Below are positions 16,866-26,524 of a stretch of DNA of 64,000 nucleotides, piece after piece (the first letter of the stretch is position 1; the number at the start of each line of letters is the position of its first letter). The position numbers and the translations under genes were made by a program. Where the stretch lies: positions 235,041 to 299,040 of the forward strand of contig NZ_CANMSS010000006.1 in assembly GCF_947500695.1 (NCBI RefSeq). The letters run 5' to 3'. Source of the stretch: an uncultured Pseudoteredinibacter sp. Its GTDB lineage: Bacteria > Pseudomonadota > Gammaproteobacteria > Pseudomonadales > Cellvibrionaceae. The notes beneath the pieces were generated by a model. The model searched no databases, had not been told where the DNA came from, and worked only from the letters and a program-made list of their open reading frames with translations.

Positions 16866-19800
16866 CTAGCGATAGGCCTGTATAAATTCAGCAAGCCCAT
16901 TGACAGATAAGGGCTTACAGTAAAAGTATCCCTGCATATTGCTGCAGCCACTTTCAAGAAGAAAGTGCTCCTGCTCATCGGTTTCCACACCCTCGGCCAC
17001 TACACAAAGGCCCATTCTATCTGCCATCCCAATGATTACTTCAGTAATAGTATTGTCGTCCTGACTGCCGATATCACTAATAAAGGTTTTATCAATCTTC
17101 AACTTATCGATTGGCAGCTGCTTAAGGTAGCTCAGCGATGAGTAACCCGTTCCAAAATCGTCAATAGCAATAGAAACTCCCAGTTTCTTTAGCTGCTCTA
17201 ATTGCCGAACTGCGAATTCTGGATCTTCCAACAACATACTCTCTGTGATTTCCAACTCTAAATACTTCGCATTCAGTGAAGATTCTGCAAGTGTTGAAGC
17301 TACTCGCTCTGGAAAGTCGCCTTTTAGTAACTGACGACTAGAAACATTTACAGCCACATTCGATATTCTATAGCCTTCATCAATCCATTGCTTAACACTT
17401 TGACAGGCACCTTTCAGCACCCAACCTCCAATCTCTTCAATCAAGCCAATCTCTTCAGCCAAGGGAATAAATTTATCTGGAGGAATAAAACCTAACTGCG
17501 GATGAATCCATCGCAATAATGCTTCTAGAGAAACAGAGTCCGGTTTTTCCATATTAATCTGTGGCTGATAATAGATTTGCAATTGACCCTTACGAATAGC
17601 ATCATGCAAATCAGCTTCTAGAGACATCCGCTCCATGGCATTAAGCGTTAGTTCTTCAGTATAAAATTGATAGTTCATTTTTCCTGAAGACTTAGCTCTA
17701 TACATCGCTGCATCGGCATTGCGGATCAAGGTCGATCGGTCTTCACCATCATTCGGGTATACTGCCACGCCCATGCTTGTCGACACACGAATATCTTGCC
17801 CTGCCAGATTAACTTTAGAATTCACTTTTGCCATAAGCTTTTCGACGACATAAGCTACATTTTCTGGGTCAGCTATATCCCCTAAAACCAACAAAAACTC
17901 ATCACCACCAATTCTTGCTACGGTGTCTTCGGCCCTAACGGTCTCACTAAGAACCTCAGCAACCTGCTTTAATAGGAGATCGCCAGTTGCATGACCCATC
18001 CCATCATTCACAAACTTAAAATTATCGAGGTCAATAAACACCACTGCAACATATCGCTTTCGCCGCTGGGCATGCTTCAGAGCCTGTTCCAAGCGTTCGT
18101 TTAAAAGCAGCCTATTGGGTAAGCCCGTTAAAGCATCATGATGGGCCATATGATAGAGCATCTGCTCAGATCTTTTGATTTCACTAATGTCCGTCATCAA
18201 GCCTACGTAGTGAGTCAGTGTGTCTTCGTCATACACACAGCTGATTGTTAACCAGCTCGGTCGTTTACTCTTGTTTTTGTGGTAGGTCCAGATTTCCCCT
18301 TGCCACTGTTTAAAGTGCTTCAAACCATCCCAAACATTACTGTAACTAGAGCGATGCTTGCGCTCAGAAGAAAACATTTCCGGGCGGCTACCTACTACCT
18401 CAGACTTCTTAAACCCGAGAATTTTTTCAAAGGCACTGTTCACATCCATAACAACGCCACTTCTGTTGAGGATCATTACGCCCTCAGCAGCATTTTCGTA
18501 AACACTCGCAACTAGTCGTAGGCGCTCATCCAATCGCCGGCGTTCGGTAATATCGAATTCAGAACCAGCCATTCGAGATACCGAGCCGTCATCTTCGAAT
18601 TTTGCAACTCCGCGATCGGCGACCCACCTAATGTCACCATTTTTACAGACTATTCGGTACTCTTCTTGGAATACCTCGGTCTTACCATCAAAATGGTCAT
18701 GTACCGCCGCCATAACACGCTGAACGTCGTCCGGGTGAATCCCCCGAATCCACTCGTCTTGTGAGTCAGACAACTCACCGAGAGTATAGCCTCGTAATTG
18801 AGCCCAACTCTCTGAAAAATAAACAGACTGAGTTTTTACGTCCCAATCCCAAATCGCGCCATAGGAACCTTTGACAACTAATTCATAACGTAGAATCGTT
18901 TCGTTTAGCTGCTTATCAATACGACGCTGCTCAGTCATATCGCTTAGGCTGACAGGTACTAAATAGTAATCTCTATCTTCCTTTGGCAGTTGGATATTAA
19001 GCTCTACAACAATTGTTTCGTTAAGTGCATTAACGAAGTTGAACTCAGCCTTGAAGGACTCATCCTGTCGCCACAGTGCCGCAACTTCCTTTTTAAACAT
19101 ACTAACAGCACCAGGGCCTAGCAGTTTTTTAGAAATTGAATAGAATTCTTCCTCACTAGCCACCTTAAATAACTTCAGGCAAGCGGAATTGATTTTTAAT
19201 ATGGGCATCTTTAGAAGTATTGAATAAACCTCTTTGCTATTTTCTTCTAGATATTTATCGATATCTTGGATGCCGCGTTTTCTCAAGCGCTTCAAGTAGT
19301 CATTTAGCTCGCTCAGGTCTTCGCACCACATAGGAGTTTCGGAGTTGTCGAAAAGCAGACTCTGGCTCTTTAATCTATGGAGAGTGCATATATTTTTCTT
19401 AAACTCGTCCGACAGTTTAGAAAAATGCAAAGTCTCATGCGGAGTGTAAATACGCTCACTGTCTCGGTGTGATACCCCCAACAACATGGGCTCACCTGTT
19501 TCGATTTCAATTTTTGCAAACAGGGTCTGTTGAACGATTAAAGGTTCAGTAAAGCAGGGGTTTAAAGCTTGCCCATCAAAATGGAGCGAGGAAAAACAAG
19601 CAAATACTTGCTCTGATAGCCCATGGCTATTTGGGAGAAGCTCATCAAATACTACATCGTAGACCGAAAAGCCGTTACCCCCAGATACTGAATAGGCCTT
19701 AGCAAGCAGCACGTCGCCGCCGAAAGGGGTAATTAAAAATGCCTGATCTACTTGGAAATATCTTCGAATGGCTTCCAGCGCATTCTCGAAATACTCACCT

Positions 19801-19970
19801 GAACCGGACGATTGATGAAAGATGTCATAAAGATCGGTAATGGCTTCTTCGCAATTTATATTCAATTGCTTATTTAGCTTAAGCTCATCTAATTCGTTTT
19901 GGAGGTCAATCAGGAGCTTATTATTATTTTCATTAGTAGCAAATTGGGTCACGAAACTATTCAACCTCAT
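16866..19970 (-). CDS. PAS-PAS-GGDEF-EAL cyclic-di-GMP regulator with GAF-like N-terminus
   Basis: 1034 residues, no membrane helix. N-terminal about 40-200 is GAF-like; about 225-345 a degenerate sensory region; PAS domains at about 360-480 (with PAC EEYRIVCKNGDIRWVADRG) and 485-605. GGDEF domain at about 620-780 has RIGGDEF and an upstream RAED product-inhibition site, so it can be an active diguanylate cyclase. EAL domain (about 800-1034) keeps all catalytic motifs: EALLRW, NVSS, ITES, IDDFGTG, KIDK, AEGVE, QGY, so it should be an active phosphodiesterase. Its net direction depends on PAS signals. Next upstream on the same strand are two exported sensor-like proteins, possibly functionally linked. 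Confidence 0.93.
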   Translation of the reverse strand: MRLNSFVTQFATNENNNKLLIDLQNELDELKLNKQLNINCEEAITDLYDIFHQSSGSGEYFENALEAIRRYFQVDQAFLITPFGGDVLLAKAYSVSGGNGFSVYDVVFDELLPNSHGLSEQVFACFSSLHFDGQALNPCFTEPLIVQQTLFAKIEIETGEPMLLGVSHRDSERIYTPHETLHFSKLSDEFKKNICTLHRLKSQSLLFDNSETPMWCEDLSELNDYLKRLRKRGIQDIDKYLEENSKEVYSILLKMPILKINSACLKLFKVASEEEFYSISKKLLGPGAVSMFKKEVAALWRQDESFKAEFNFVNALNETIVVELNIQLPKEDRDYYLVPVSLSDMTEQRRIDKQLNETILRYELVVKGSYGAIWDWDVKTQSVYFSESWAQLRGYTLGELSDSQDEWIRGIHPDDVQRVMAAVHDHFDGKTEVFQEEYRIVCKNGDIRWVADRGVAKFEDDGSVSRMAGSEFDITERRRLDERLRLVASVYENAAEGVMILNRSGVVMDVNSAFEKILGFKKSEVVGSRPEMFSSERKHRSSYSNVWDGLKHFKQWQGEIWTYHKNKSKRPSWLTISCVYDEDTLTHYVGLMTDISEIKRSEQMLYHMAHHDALTGLPNRLLLNERLEQALKHAQRRKRYVAVVFIDLDNFKFVNDGMGHATGDLLLKQVAEVLSETVRAEDTVARIGGDEFLLVLGDIADPENVAYVVEKLMAKVNSKVNLAGQDIRVSTSMGVAVYPNDGEDRSTLIRNADAAMYRAKSSGKMNYQFYTEELTLNAMERMSLEADLHDAIRKGQLQIYYQPQINMEKPDSVSLEALLRWIHPQLGFIPPDKFIPLAEEIGLIEEIGGWVLKGACQSVKQWIDEGYRISNVAVNVSSRQLLKGDFPERVASTLAESSLNAKYLELEITESMLLEDPEFAVRQLEQLKKLGVSIAIDDFGTGYSSLSYLKQLPIDKLKIDKTFISDIGSQDDNTITEVIIGMADRMGLCVVAEGVETDEQEHFLLESGCSNMQGYFYCKPLSVNGLAEFIQAYR

Positions 19971-20388
19971 CAGGCTCTAAAACTTCGACCACCATTAAAG
20001 CCAGATTGAATCAGGCTAGTTGTCATATCACCATAAAGAACTATATGTATAACAGACAATCAGTACTATTCAACTATTTTGTATACAATCACACAAAGTT
20101 TTAGCACAAGAAGATAAAACAGCACAATATTGTGCCAAAAATGAATCTGGCGCCACGAATTTGGAAGGCAATATATTGATTAACGCTTGATTTAGTCCCT
20201 GTAATTTATGCGGGTAAAACAAAATACAAGTTCAAGTATTGCTGTTTTATAAGGATCCATTCAGGAATAATGATTCGGGTTTTACCCAAAGCTAAAGAAG
20301 ATAAACTAAATAAAATAAAGGGGGGTGTTGGCTAAATAGATCCTATAATGATTTCTACAACCACAATAGGACCATTTTCACCTATAGG
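19971..20388. other. 418-base intergenic region upstream of the GGDEF-EAL gene
   Basis: No gene is seen. The region is A/T-rich with GTATAC-containing palindrome TTGTATACAA near 20080 and the 14-bp palindrome at 20122-20135. It separates the coupled exported sensor genes from the cyclic-di-GMP gene, so the latter probably has its own promoter here. Confidence 0.5.
20122..20135. promoter_or_regulatory. 14-bp perfect palindrome, candidate operator
   Basis: GCACAATATTGTGC is perfectly self-complementary. It lies about 150 bases upstream of the GGDEF-EAL start. The regulator is unknown. Confidence 0.4.
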
Positions 20389-21171
20389 CTATAGCTTATG
20401 ATGCTTGAAAATATCTAACAGCAAACGCTCAATCATTTCTGTATTGAAGAAAACTGTACGCGGCAAATCACCCTCTTCTACTTTAAGATAGTAACTTCTC
20501 GAAGAATCCCAGCGTTTTCTAAGCTTAGAAATTTTTTTCTTCACTTTTTCCGGGTAACCATTGCTTTCAATTTTAGCTAATCCGTCATCAAAGGTTTTTA
20601 CCGTATTACTGGTTTGCTTGGCAACGTTAAAATCTTTGAATCCTGCTATAGAAATGATGTACAACTTCGCCATACGTTCAATCAAATAGCGCTGCTGCTC
20701 GATAACATCAATCATTTCACCAGCATCAGGGCTCGTTCCGTAGAGAACTCTAGCAATATTTTCAGATCCTTCCAAAAGTACTTCACCCATATCAATCACT
20801 AGTAAACCTGTGTCTCGGCTGTACTCTTGATTGAGGGTATCCTTAAACTCAGCCCATATCATTTCAACAAACATTAAATCATCTTCAATCTGATCTTGAT
20901 TCTTGAATGATTTCAGCTTGCTCAAGCTCGCATCCACATTAGCAATATGCTTGCTTAGCATCTGCTCTGAACGTGAGGCATTTAAGTTCTCCCCTAGGTA
21001 GAAATAGTTTTTTACCAAGCTTTGACTCATCACTGCGATATCTTCTGCAGCAGTTAGGTAATCAATATTTTCCACCTTTCCAAAGGCGGCCTGGCTTAGA
21101 CTCAAGATCGATAACGCCAGTATCGCAGCTTTTTTAGCGAGGGCACTGGCCAGTATATTTAAGAAACTCAT
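20389..21171 (-). CDS. exported PilJ-N-like helical sensor protein
   Basis: 260 residues starting at ATG 21171, one base past the stop of the gene before it; an upstream in-frame start at 21195 overlaps that gene and is less likely. Residues 1-30 are a signal peptide. The rest is all-helical with two similar halves (NIDYLTAAEDIAVMSQSLVKNYF and VIEQQRYLIERMAKLYIISIAG), the pattern of the type IV pili chemoreceptor N-terminal domain (PilJ/NarX type). Unlike PilJ there is no membrane helix or signalling domain afterwards. It is likely a free periplasmic ligand-binding or partner protein. Assignment to this family is from pattern only. Confidence 0.65.
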   Translation of the reverse strand: MSFLNILASALAKKAAILALSILSLSQAAFGKVENIDYLTAAEDIAVMSQSLVKNYFYLGENLNASRSEQMLSKHIANVDASLSKLKSFKNQDQIEDDLMFVEMIWAEFKDTLNQEYSRDTGLLVIDMGEVLLEGSENIARVLYGTSPDAGEMIDVIEQQRYLIERMAKLYIISIAGFKDFNVAKQTSNTVKTFDDGLAKIESNGYPEKVKKKISKLRKRWDSSRSYYLKVEEGDLPRTVFFNTEMIERLLLDIFKHHKL

Positions 21172-21172
21172 T

Positions 21173-21982
21173 TTACTTCTCTTCAATCGCCACAATTAAA
21201 TCATGTATGACGTCGTTAATTTGTGTCACTAGTCGGGTTGCCGACCGTTGCCCTAGGGCGGGTACAAAGCGGCCAGATTTGCTCTCAGCCATTCGCTCGA
21301 ACACTAGAAAAGATTTTTCAATCTTATCCAATTTCACTTTGGTAGCATCACTCACGTACTTCGGATAAGCTTTTTCAATAAGCTCATGATAGTAAGCTTC
21401 AAACTCCTCCAAGATGGTTCGCACCTCCTCAAAGTACTTTGGATTTGGCACATCCCAAGCTCTCATCATGTAGAGTGCAGCTAATCTTTGAACTTCCATT
21501 CCCAGTTCTGCCGCCACTATGACGTAGTGCTCTCCTTCAATACGAGTTTCAGCAGCAATTAGCTCCGCGATTGCCCAACACTCCTTATCAAAATCCTCGA
21601 TAATATGATGCAACTCTAGGACTTTTTCTCGATCAGGATTGGCGAGAGCAATCTTCTTGATCTTTATCCAGGTCTTCTCCTTTTCGATCACCATTGCGTC
21701 AATCTTAGGCCCCAAATGGTGCCCTTCTTTCAGAGCCTGAAACTCAGCATCGATCTTCTCAATGGTTTTCTTTAGGTGCTTGGCGGGATCATCGTATTTA
21801 ACCCCCATCCCGACTAGGGAGTAGTCTTTTAGAACGGTCTGAACGTTGGTGCAGATATCCGCAATATTATGCACATCCTCAACCGAGGCAGCTGCATACA
21901 CACGGAAATTGACACAACAGAGAAACAACAAACAACTCAGTATTTTGGGCCTCCACAAGCGCCCTCTATCTATATATTGCAC
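21173..21982 (-). CDS. exported PilJ-N-like helical protein, paralogue of the next gene
   Basis: 269 residues. Hydrophobic residues 12-30 form a signal peptide or anchor (LSCLLFLCCVNFRVYAA). The mature part is helical, with the same two-half layout as its neighbour: SVEDVHNIADICTNVQTVLKDY, then a segment with AAELGMEVQRLAALYMMRAW. The A-E/Q-x-x-M-x-x-R-x-A-x-L-Y signature in both proteins marks them as paralogues of the PilJ/NarX-like sensory fold. No cytoplasmic domain is present. It is the first of a coupled pair reading toward the GGDEF-EAL gene. Confidence 0.65.
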   Translation of the reverse strand: MQYIDRGRLWRPKILSCLLFLCCVNFRVYAAASVEDVHNIADICTNVQTVLKDYSLVGMGVKYDDPAKHLKKTIEKIDAEFQALKEGHHLGPKIDAMVIEKEKTWIKIKKIALANPDREKVLELHHIIEDFDKECWAIAELIAAETRIEGEHYVIVAAELGMEVQRLAALYMMRAWDVPNPKYFEEVRTILEEFEAYYHELIEKAYPKYVSDATKVKLDKIEKSFLVFERMAESKSGRFVPALGQRSATRLVTQINDVIHDLIVAIEEK

Positions 21983-22452
21983 GGCTATAGATTCCTACGA
22001 TCTAGTTAATGATTAAAAGCTCTTCACTCGAATGTATCTTCGATTATGAATATCAGCCTTTCTCCGTAGAATAACGGAGGACTTAGTATGCCTATAATAT
22101 TATGACTGCCCAATGAATAGGCTATATCAAACGCATATAGACGCCTCACCCTTTTACACCGACTACTCTAAACAGCGCTCACTTCCCGGTGTTAGCCGTT
22201 TAAAAATCGCGCGGAAAACTAACACATTTTCTTAGTTATAAATTGGCAGCAAAGAAAGTTTTCAAGCCAATTAACAACAAATAGTTACTTTATCTGATTA
22301 ACGGTAGCTATTTTATGATTACCAAAAAAGACAAGTATCAAAGCCAAACAAGCTACTTGCCTAGACGACTTCAAATTTGTCATTTTTGGCAATACTCAAA
22401 TCTGAGCGGCACGCTAAGTGCCTAAATAGTTAACTCAATGTAGGAGCCTCAG
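21983..22452. other. 470-base divergent intergenic region
   Basis: Lies between the exported sensor pair (minus) and the porin-like gene (plus). It is A/T-rich. A weak inverted repeat AATTGGC (22241-22247) / GCCAATT (22266-22272) is the only structure noticed. No gene or known RNA element is recognised. Confidence 0.4.
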
Positions 22453-23670
22453 ATGATTAACTCGATTAAGCAATCAGGTGAGAGATTGAGCTTAGCGTGT
22501 TTGCTTATTCAGGTTTTTCTATATGCCGAAACATTATCCGCGGGGCAGCAAAACCCATCTACTAAACAAGGGTTTATCAGTGCTAGCACAGTTGGGTTGA
22601 GTTTTCGCCTGCGTCATGAGCTGGTAGACCAAGATGGTCTAAGCGAAGACGCTAAAGCCAACACTGTTCGTACACGTGTAAGCTGGCAGTCGGGCACTTC
22701 CTCTAACATTTCAGCTAAAATTGAATTTGATGATGTTCGAAGTATTGGGGATGATAATTACAATAGTACTAGCAATGGCAATACTCAATACCCTGTGATT
22801 GCCGATCCAGAAGGCAGCGAGATCAATCAAGCCTTTATCCAATATAAAGATAAGCTCTTCAGTGCTATCTTGGGAAGACAGGGAATTAAATTGGACGATC
22901 AGCGATTTGTGGGCACTGTTGGCTGGCGTCAAAACGAGCAGACCTATGATGCATTGAGACTAAAATACCTTGGTGATTCCAAGCAGTTCGACTACAGCTA
23001 TATCGATAATGTGAACCGTATATTTGGCCCTGATGGCGATAAAGCAAACCTCAAAGCTCAAAGTCACCTATTCAATGCAAAATTCACACTTACCGAAAAC
23101 CAACAATTAGCGCTTTTCAATTATTACTTAGATTTTGATCTCTCGGCAGCACTTTCTAATAACAGCTATGGTTTACGTTATGCAGGGAAGCATAAATCTC
23201 TAAGCATTACCGCCAGCTACGCTCAGCAAACTGATGCTAGCAGCAACCCTACTTCCTACAGCGCCGATTACTGGATGCTAGAAGCTTCGGGGAAAACCGG
23301 CATCGTGAAATGGAAAATCGGGCAGGAAACACTTGGAAGTGACAATGGTAAAAAAGCATTTACCACGCCGTTGGCAACACTACACAAATTTCAGGGCTTT
23401 GCTGATAAATTCCTGGGTACCCCCAATAACGGAGTCGAAGATCGATGCATGGGTTTCGGCAGCAAGCTTTCAGATATCGCAATCAACGTTAGCTATCACC
23501 AGCTAACATCGGAATATGGTAATGATAGCTTGGGCGATGAGTGGAATGCTTCTGCCGCCTATACGTTTAACAAGCATTTTAATGGGCTTTTAAAATATGC
23601 AGACTACAATTCAGATAGCCATGCTACCGATACTCGTAAGCTATGGTTACAACTACTTATAAGCATTTAA
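22453..23670 (+). CDS. outer-membrane porin-like protein, alginate-export/porin type
   Basis: 405 residues. Signal peptide about 1-30 (weak, ending near LSAGQ). The mature protein alternates short beta strands with Asp/Asn/Ser loops across its whole length, with FRLRHELVDQDG at the start and GRQGIKLDDQRFVGTVGWRQNEQTYDA in the middle; the latter is a recurrent block of the alginate-export/phosphate-selective type barrels. It ends in KLWLQLLISI, a barrel-like last strand lacking the usual terminal Phe. It probably forms a substrate channel in the outer membrane. AGGAG at 22441-22445, eight bases before the ATG, supports the start. Substrate unknown. Confidence 0.75.
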   Translation: MINSIKQSGERLSLACLLIQVFLYAETLSAGQQNPSTKQGFISASTVGLSFRLRHELVDQDGLSEDAKANTVRTRVSWQSGTSSNISAKIEFDDVRSIGDDNYNSTSNGNTQYPVIADPEGSEINQAFIQYKDKLFSAILGRQGIKLDDQRFVGTVGWRQNEQTYDALRLKYLGDSKQFDYSYIDNVNRIFGPDGDKANLKAQSHLFNAKFTLTENQQLALFNYYLDFDLSAALSNNSYGLRYAGKHKSLSITASYAQQTDASSNPTSYSADYWMLEASGKTGIVKWKIGQETLGSDNGKKAFTTPLATLHKFQGFADKFLGTPNNGVEDRCMGFGSKLSDIAINVSYHQLTSEYGNDSLGDEWNASAAYTFNKHFNGLLKYADYNSDSHATDTRKLWLQLLISI

Positions 23671-23914
23671 GCGAGCTGCCTATAATATAGGTGATCACAT
23701 AGATTGGTAATTACACACCAAGCTATCTACAAAGAAATACGTCAAGGGCAAGCGCCCGTCAAAAAAGCGCTTTGGTAAACCCTACAAGCTTATCGCTTCC
23801 AAACTCCGCCCAATCTCCTTGCAAATACGCAAGTTGTTTTTAACTCTATACAAACCATAAAATACGCTTTACCATATATATGAATAAACGCATTTATATA
23901 GAAAGGTAGTCGCT

Positions 23915-24931
23915 ATGGGTGTTTTCGAGAGGTTCCTGTCAATTTGGGTGGCAATCAGCATCTTAGCCGGTATTGCTCTAGGAAATGTTTTCCCCAATAC
24001 ATTTCAGGTTTTGGCAGGCCTTGAATTCGCCCATATCAATATCTTAGTGGCTGCGCTGATATGGCTGATGATTTTTCCAATGATGCTGCAAATTGAGTTC
24101 CGAGCCTTAGCTAAAATCAAGCAACAACCTCAAGGATTACTGCTCACTATTATCCTAAATTGGCTGCTAAAGCCCTTTAGCATGGCGTTTTTAGCCTGGT
24201 TGTTTTTCAAACTGATTTTTGCTGATTGGGTAGACCCTAAGAGCGCTGAGGAATACATCGCGGGTATGATTCTGCTCGGGGTTGCACCTTGTACAGCGAT
24301 GGTATTCATTTGGAGCCAACTCACCAAAGGAGATCCAAACTACACCTTGCTGCAGGTATCACTCAATGATGTCATCATGGTATTCGCCTTTGCACCAATC
24401 ACTGCTTTGCTACTAGGCGTAAGTGATATTCAGATTCCATGGGGCACGTTGCTATTATCGGTGCTCCTCTATGTTATTCTCCCCTTAATCGCAGCTGTGC
24501 TTATACGAAACCTCTATGAAAGATTCCAACGAGAGAATCAGCTGAGTTCACTGCTGCAACAAATGAAGCCTTGGTCGATCGCGGGCCTCATGGGGACAGT
24601 AGTCTTACTATTTGGTTTTCAAGCACAAACGATCTTACAAAAGCCCTATGAAATTGTATTAATTGCTATACCCTTATTGATTCAAACATATGGCATTTTT
24701 GCTATTGCCTACTTTGCCGCTTTAAAGCTAAAACTACCCCATAATATTGCCGCGCCCGCTTGTATGATCAGCACCTCAAATTTCTTTGAATTGGCTGTTG
24801 CTGTAGCCATTTCTTTATTTGGCTTGCACTCTGGTGCTGCACTGGCGACAGTGGTTGGAGTATTAGTAGAAGTGCCGGTAATGCTTAGCCTTGTAGGCTT
24901 TGCTAATCGAACAAGACACTACTTCGATTGA
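23915..24931 (+). CDS. acr3: Acr3-family arsenite efflux permease
   Basis: 338 residues with about ten membrane helices. The N-terminus [21 protein letters not shown] and the central [28 protein letters not shown] block are diagnostic of Acr3; the Cys in APCTAMV is the conserved functional cysteine. It exports arsenite using the proton gradient. AAGG lies before the ATG. No arsR or arsC is adjacent, which is unusual for an acr3 locus; an imperfect A/T-rich inverted repeat just upstream (about 23872-23900) may be its operator. The AraC gene that follows is convergent, so it is not an obvious regulator. Confidence 0.88.
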   Translation: MGVFERFLSIWVAISILAGIALGNVFPNTFQVLAGLEFAHINILVAALIWLMIFPMMLQIEFRALAKIKQQPQGLLLTIILNWLLKPFSMAFLAWLFFKLIFADWVDPKSAEEYIAGMILLGVAPCTAMVFIWSQLTKGDPNYTLLQVSLNDVIMVFAFAPITALLLGVSDIQIPWGTLLLSVLLYVILPLIAAVLIRNLYERFQRENQLSSLLQQMKPWSIAGLMGTVVLLFGFQAQTILQKPYEIVLIAIPLLIQTYGIFAIAYFAALKLKLPHNIAAPACMISTSNFFELAVAVAISLFGLHSGAALATVVGVLVEVPVMLSLVGFANRTRHYFD

Positions 24932-24934
24932 TAA

Positions 24935-25840
24935 CTAAGGTTTCAATTTGCTTGGAGTCGTGTGGTATTGCTTTTTAAAGGCACGCGTAAAGTGAGCCTG
25001 ATCATTAAAGCCGCATTCTATCGCGACCGATGATATGCTCTTGTTTCCTGCGATAAGCTTTTCACGGGATAAGGTCAAGCGTTGATTAATAAGGTACTGA
25101 TAGGGTGTTACTCCGGTGAGTTTTTTAAATTCTCGTAAGAAGTAAAATTTGCTGCAATTGAGCAGCCCAGACATTTCTTCAATCGTGATCGACCGGCTAA
25201 TATTTTGCACTATAAGTTTATCAATCTTTTCCAATTCTTGATGAGAAAATTTCGAACCATCTTCTTGCTCTTTTTGCTTATCTAAATAATCGGAATAATT
25301 ATTAATATAATGCACTGCCAACAAAGACAGTAAATTTTCCAAATAGGCTGACCCATTTCGACCTAGCGCTTGAACTTCATGCAAAAATAACTCAAGGGTA
25401 GCCCTCAGACTATCATCTTGTACATTGTAGTTTTTGAGAAAACGTAATTGCTTACCCTGCAAATCAATAGGGCAAGCATCTATAAACCTCTGCTTTTCGA
25501 TAGCGACAATAAGGAAGTAACAGGGCTCATCAATGCTATGGGTAAAAGGTGTTGCTGGTGGATTAATCCATATCTCACCAGGTATTGTATGCAACTCAGA
25601 TAAAACGCCTTCAGTATCAGCCTGCCAATTCAGGTCCTGCTCCAACCCTAAAGCGAAATAGAAATAGGGGGTTGAGACATGGCTAGGGTAAAAATGGGGA
25701 GATGAGCCCTTTTCCACAACAATACCACGCCAGCCCAGGCTGCGACTCGATATTTCGATATCAAGAACTTCGCCACAGTTCGATGGCTCCCCAGTATTGT
25801 GATCAATAAATTTTAGCAGCGATTCCACATTAATCCTCAA
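24935..25840 (-). CDS. AraC-family transcriptional regulator
   Basis: 301 residues. The N-terminal 170 residues form a cupin-like sensing domain (WINPPATPFTHSID); the C-terminal 100 carry the two helix-turn-helix motifs of AraC proteins, SRSITIEEMSGLLNCSKFYF and SSVAIECGFNDQAHFTRAFK, followed by TPSKLKP. It lies four bases from the convergent acr3 stop and 118 bases downstream of the SnoaL-like gene on the same strand, so it may belong to that operon. The inducer is unknown. Confidence 0.92.
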   Translation of the reverse strand: MRINVESLLKFIDHNTGEPSNCGEVLDIEISSRSLGWRGIVVEKGSSPHFYPSHVSTPYFYFALGLEQDLNWQADTEGVLSELHTIPGEIWINPPATPFTHSIDEPCYFLIVAIEKQRFIDACPIDLQGKQLRFLKNYNVQDDSLRATLELFLHEVQALGRNGSAYLENLLSLLAVHYINNYSDYLDKQKEQEDGSKFSHQELEKIDKLIVQNISRSITIEEMSGLLNCSKFYFLREFKKLTGVTPYQYLINQRLTLSREKLIAGNKSISSVAIECGFNDQAHFTRAFKKQYHTTPSKLKP

Positions 25841-25958
25841 GGCACATGGTTTTTGAAGCCCCTCTCAATACAACGCATGGATCAATATTAACGCCACTTT
25901 GGACAACACAAAAGCCCTACGACAGGGCAATTGTGCTGACTCATTTTGAAAGTAACGA

Positions 25959-26510
25959 CTAAAGCTCGTTTGGCAAAAGCGATTGTCTGAGCCGATGCTT
26001 AGCCCCAGCAAGGCTAGGGGCTTGCTGGAGAATTTCTCGACTCCCCTCCTCCCGTTGCAGCTCAACCACTACCGAATCTATTAGCCAATGACCATCCAAT
26101 CTGATCAGCCCAAAGCGGTATTGACCATCTATCGACCAATAACCTTCTTGTCCCAGCCAGTGGCTGGCAGTGAAGTTAGCCGCAGCATTTGCACGACTGC
26201 CCTCGATACTGACTTGAATACTACTCAAGTTGTGAAATGTTTTGTCGAACCCCGGCAGGAAAGCCATCCAACGTTTCATCAAATCGATACGTTGAACTCG
26301 CTCAGGTTCCCCTCCAAAGATAGAGCGATAATCCAACTCCACTTCAGGAGCGAGTACGCGAGCTAAATATGAAAATGCACCATGATCAGCGAAGACCGAA
26401 AAGCCATTGATGGCGTTTCGTATTTCAGCCTCATCTTTGTCAACAGCTTGTACATTACTACTCATCACAACAACCCCAATAAACAGGATAAACCACAGCT
26501 TTGCAGACAT
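25959..26510 (-). CDS. exported SnoaL/NTF2-like protein
   Basis: 183 residues. Signal peptide about 1-22 (WFILFIGVVVMSSNVQA). The mature part follows the SnoaL-like cone fold order: helix EAEIRNAINGFSVFADHG, the conserved LAPEVELDYRSIFGG, then strands ending in HWLIDSVVVELQRE. These domains are cyclases, isomerases or simple ligand binders; no catalytic residue can be assigned. It starts 14 bases after the alpha/beta hydrolase gene, so both are in one operon, and its fold is the same as the C-terminal domain of the reductase two genes upstream. Confidence 0.8.
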   Translation of the reverse strand: MSAKLWFILFIGVVVMSSNVQAVDKDEAEIRNAINGFSVFADHGAFSYLARVLAPEVELDYRSIFGGEPERVQRIDLMKRWMAFLPGFDKTFHNLSSIQVSIEGSRANAAANFTASHWLGQEGYWSIDGQYRFGLIRLDGHWLIDSVVVELQREEGSREILQQAPSLAGAKHRLRQSLLPNEL

Positions 26511-26524
26511 AGCGCCCCCTCAAC

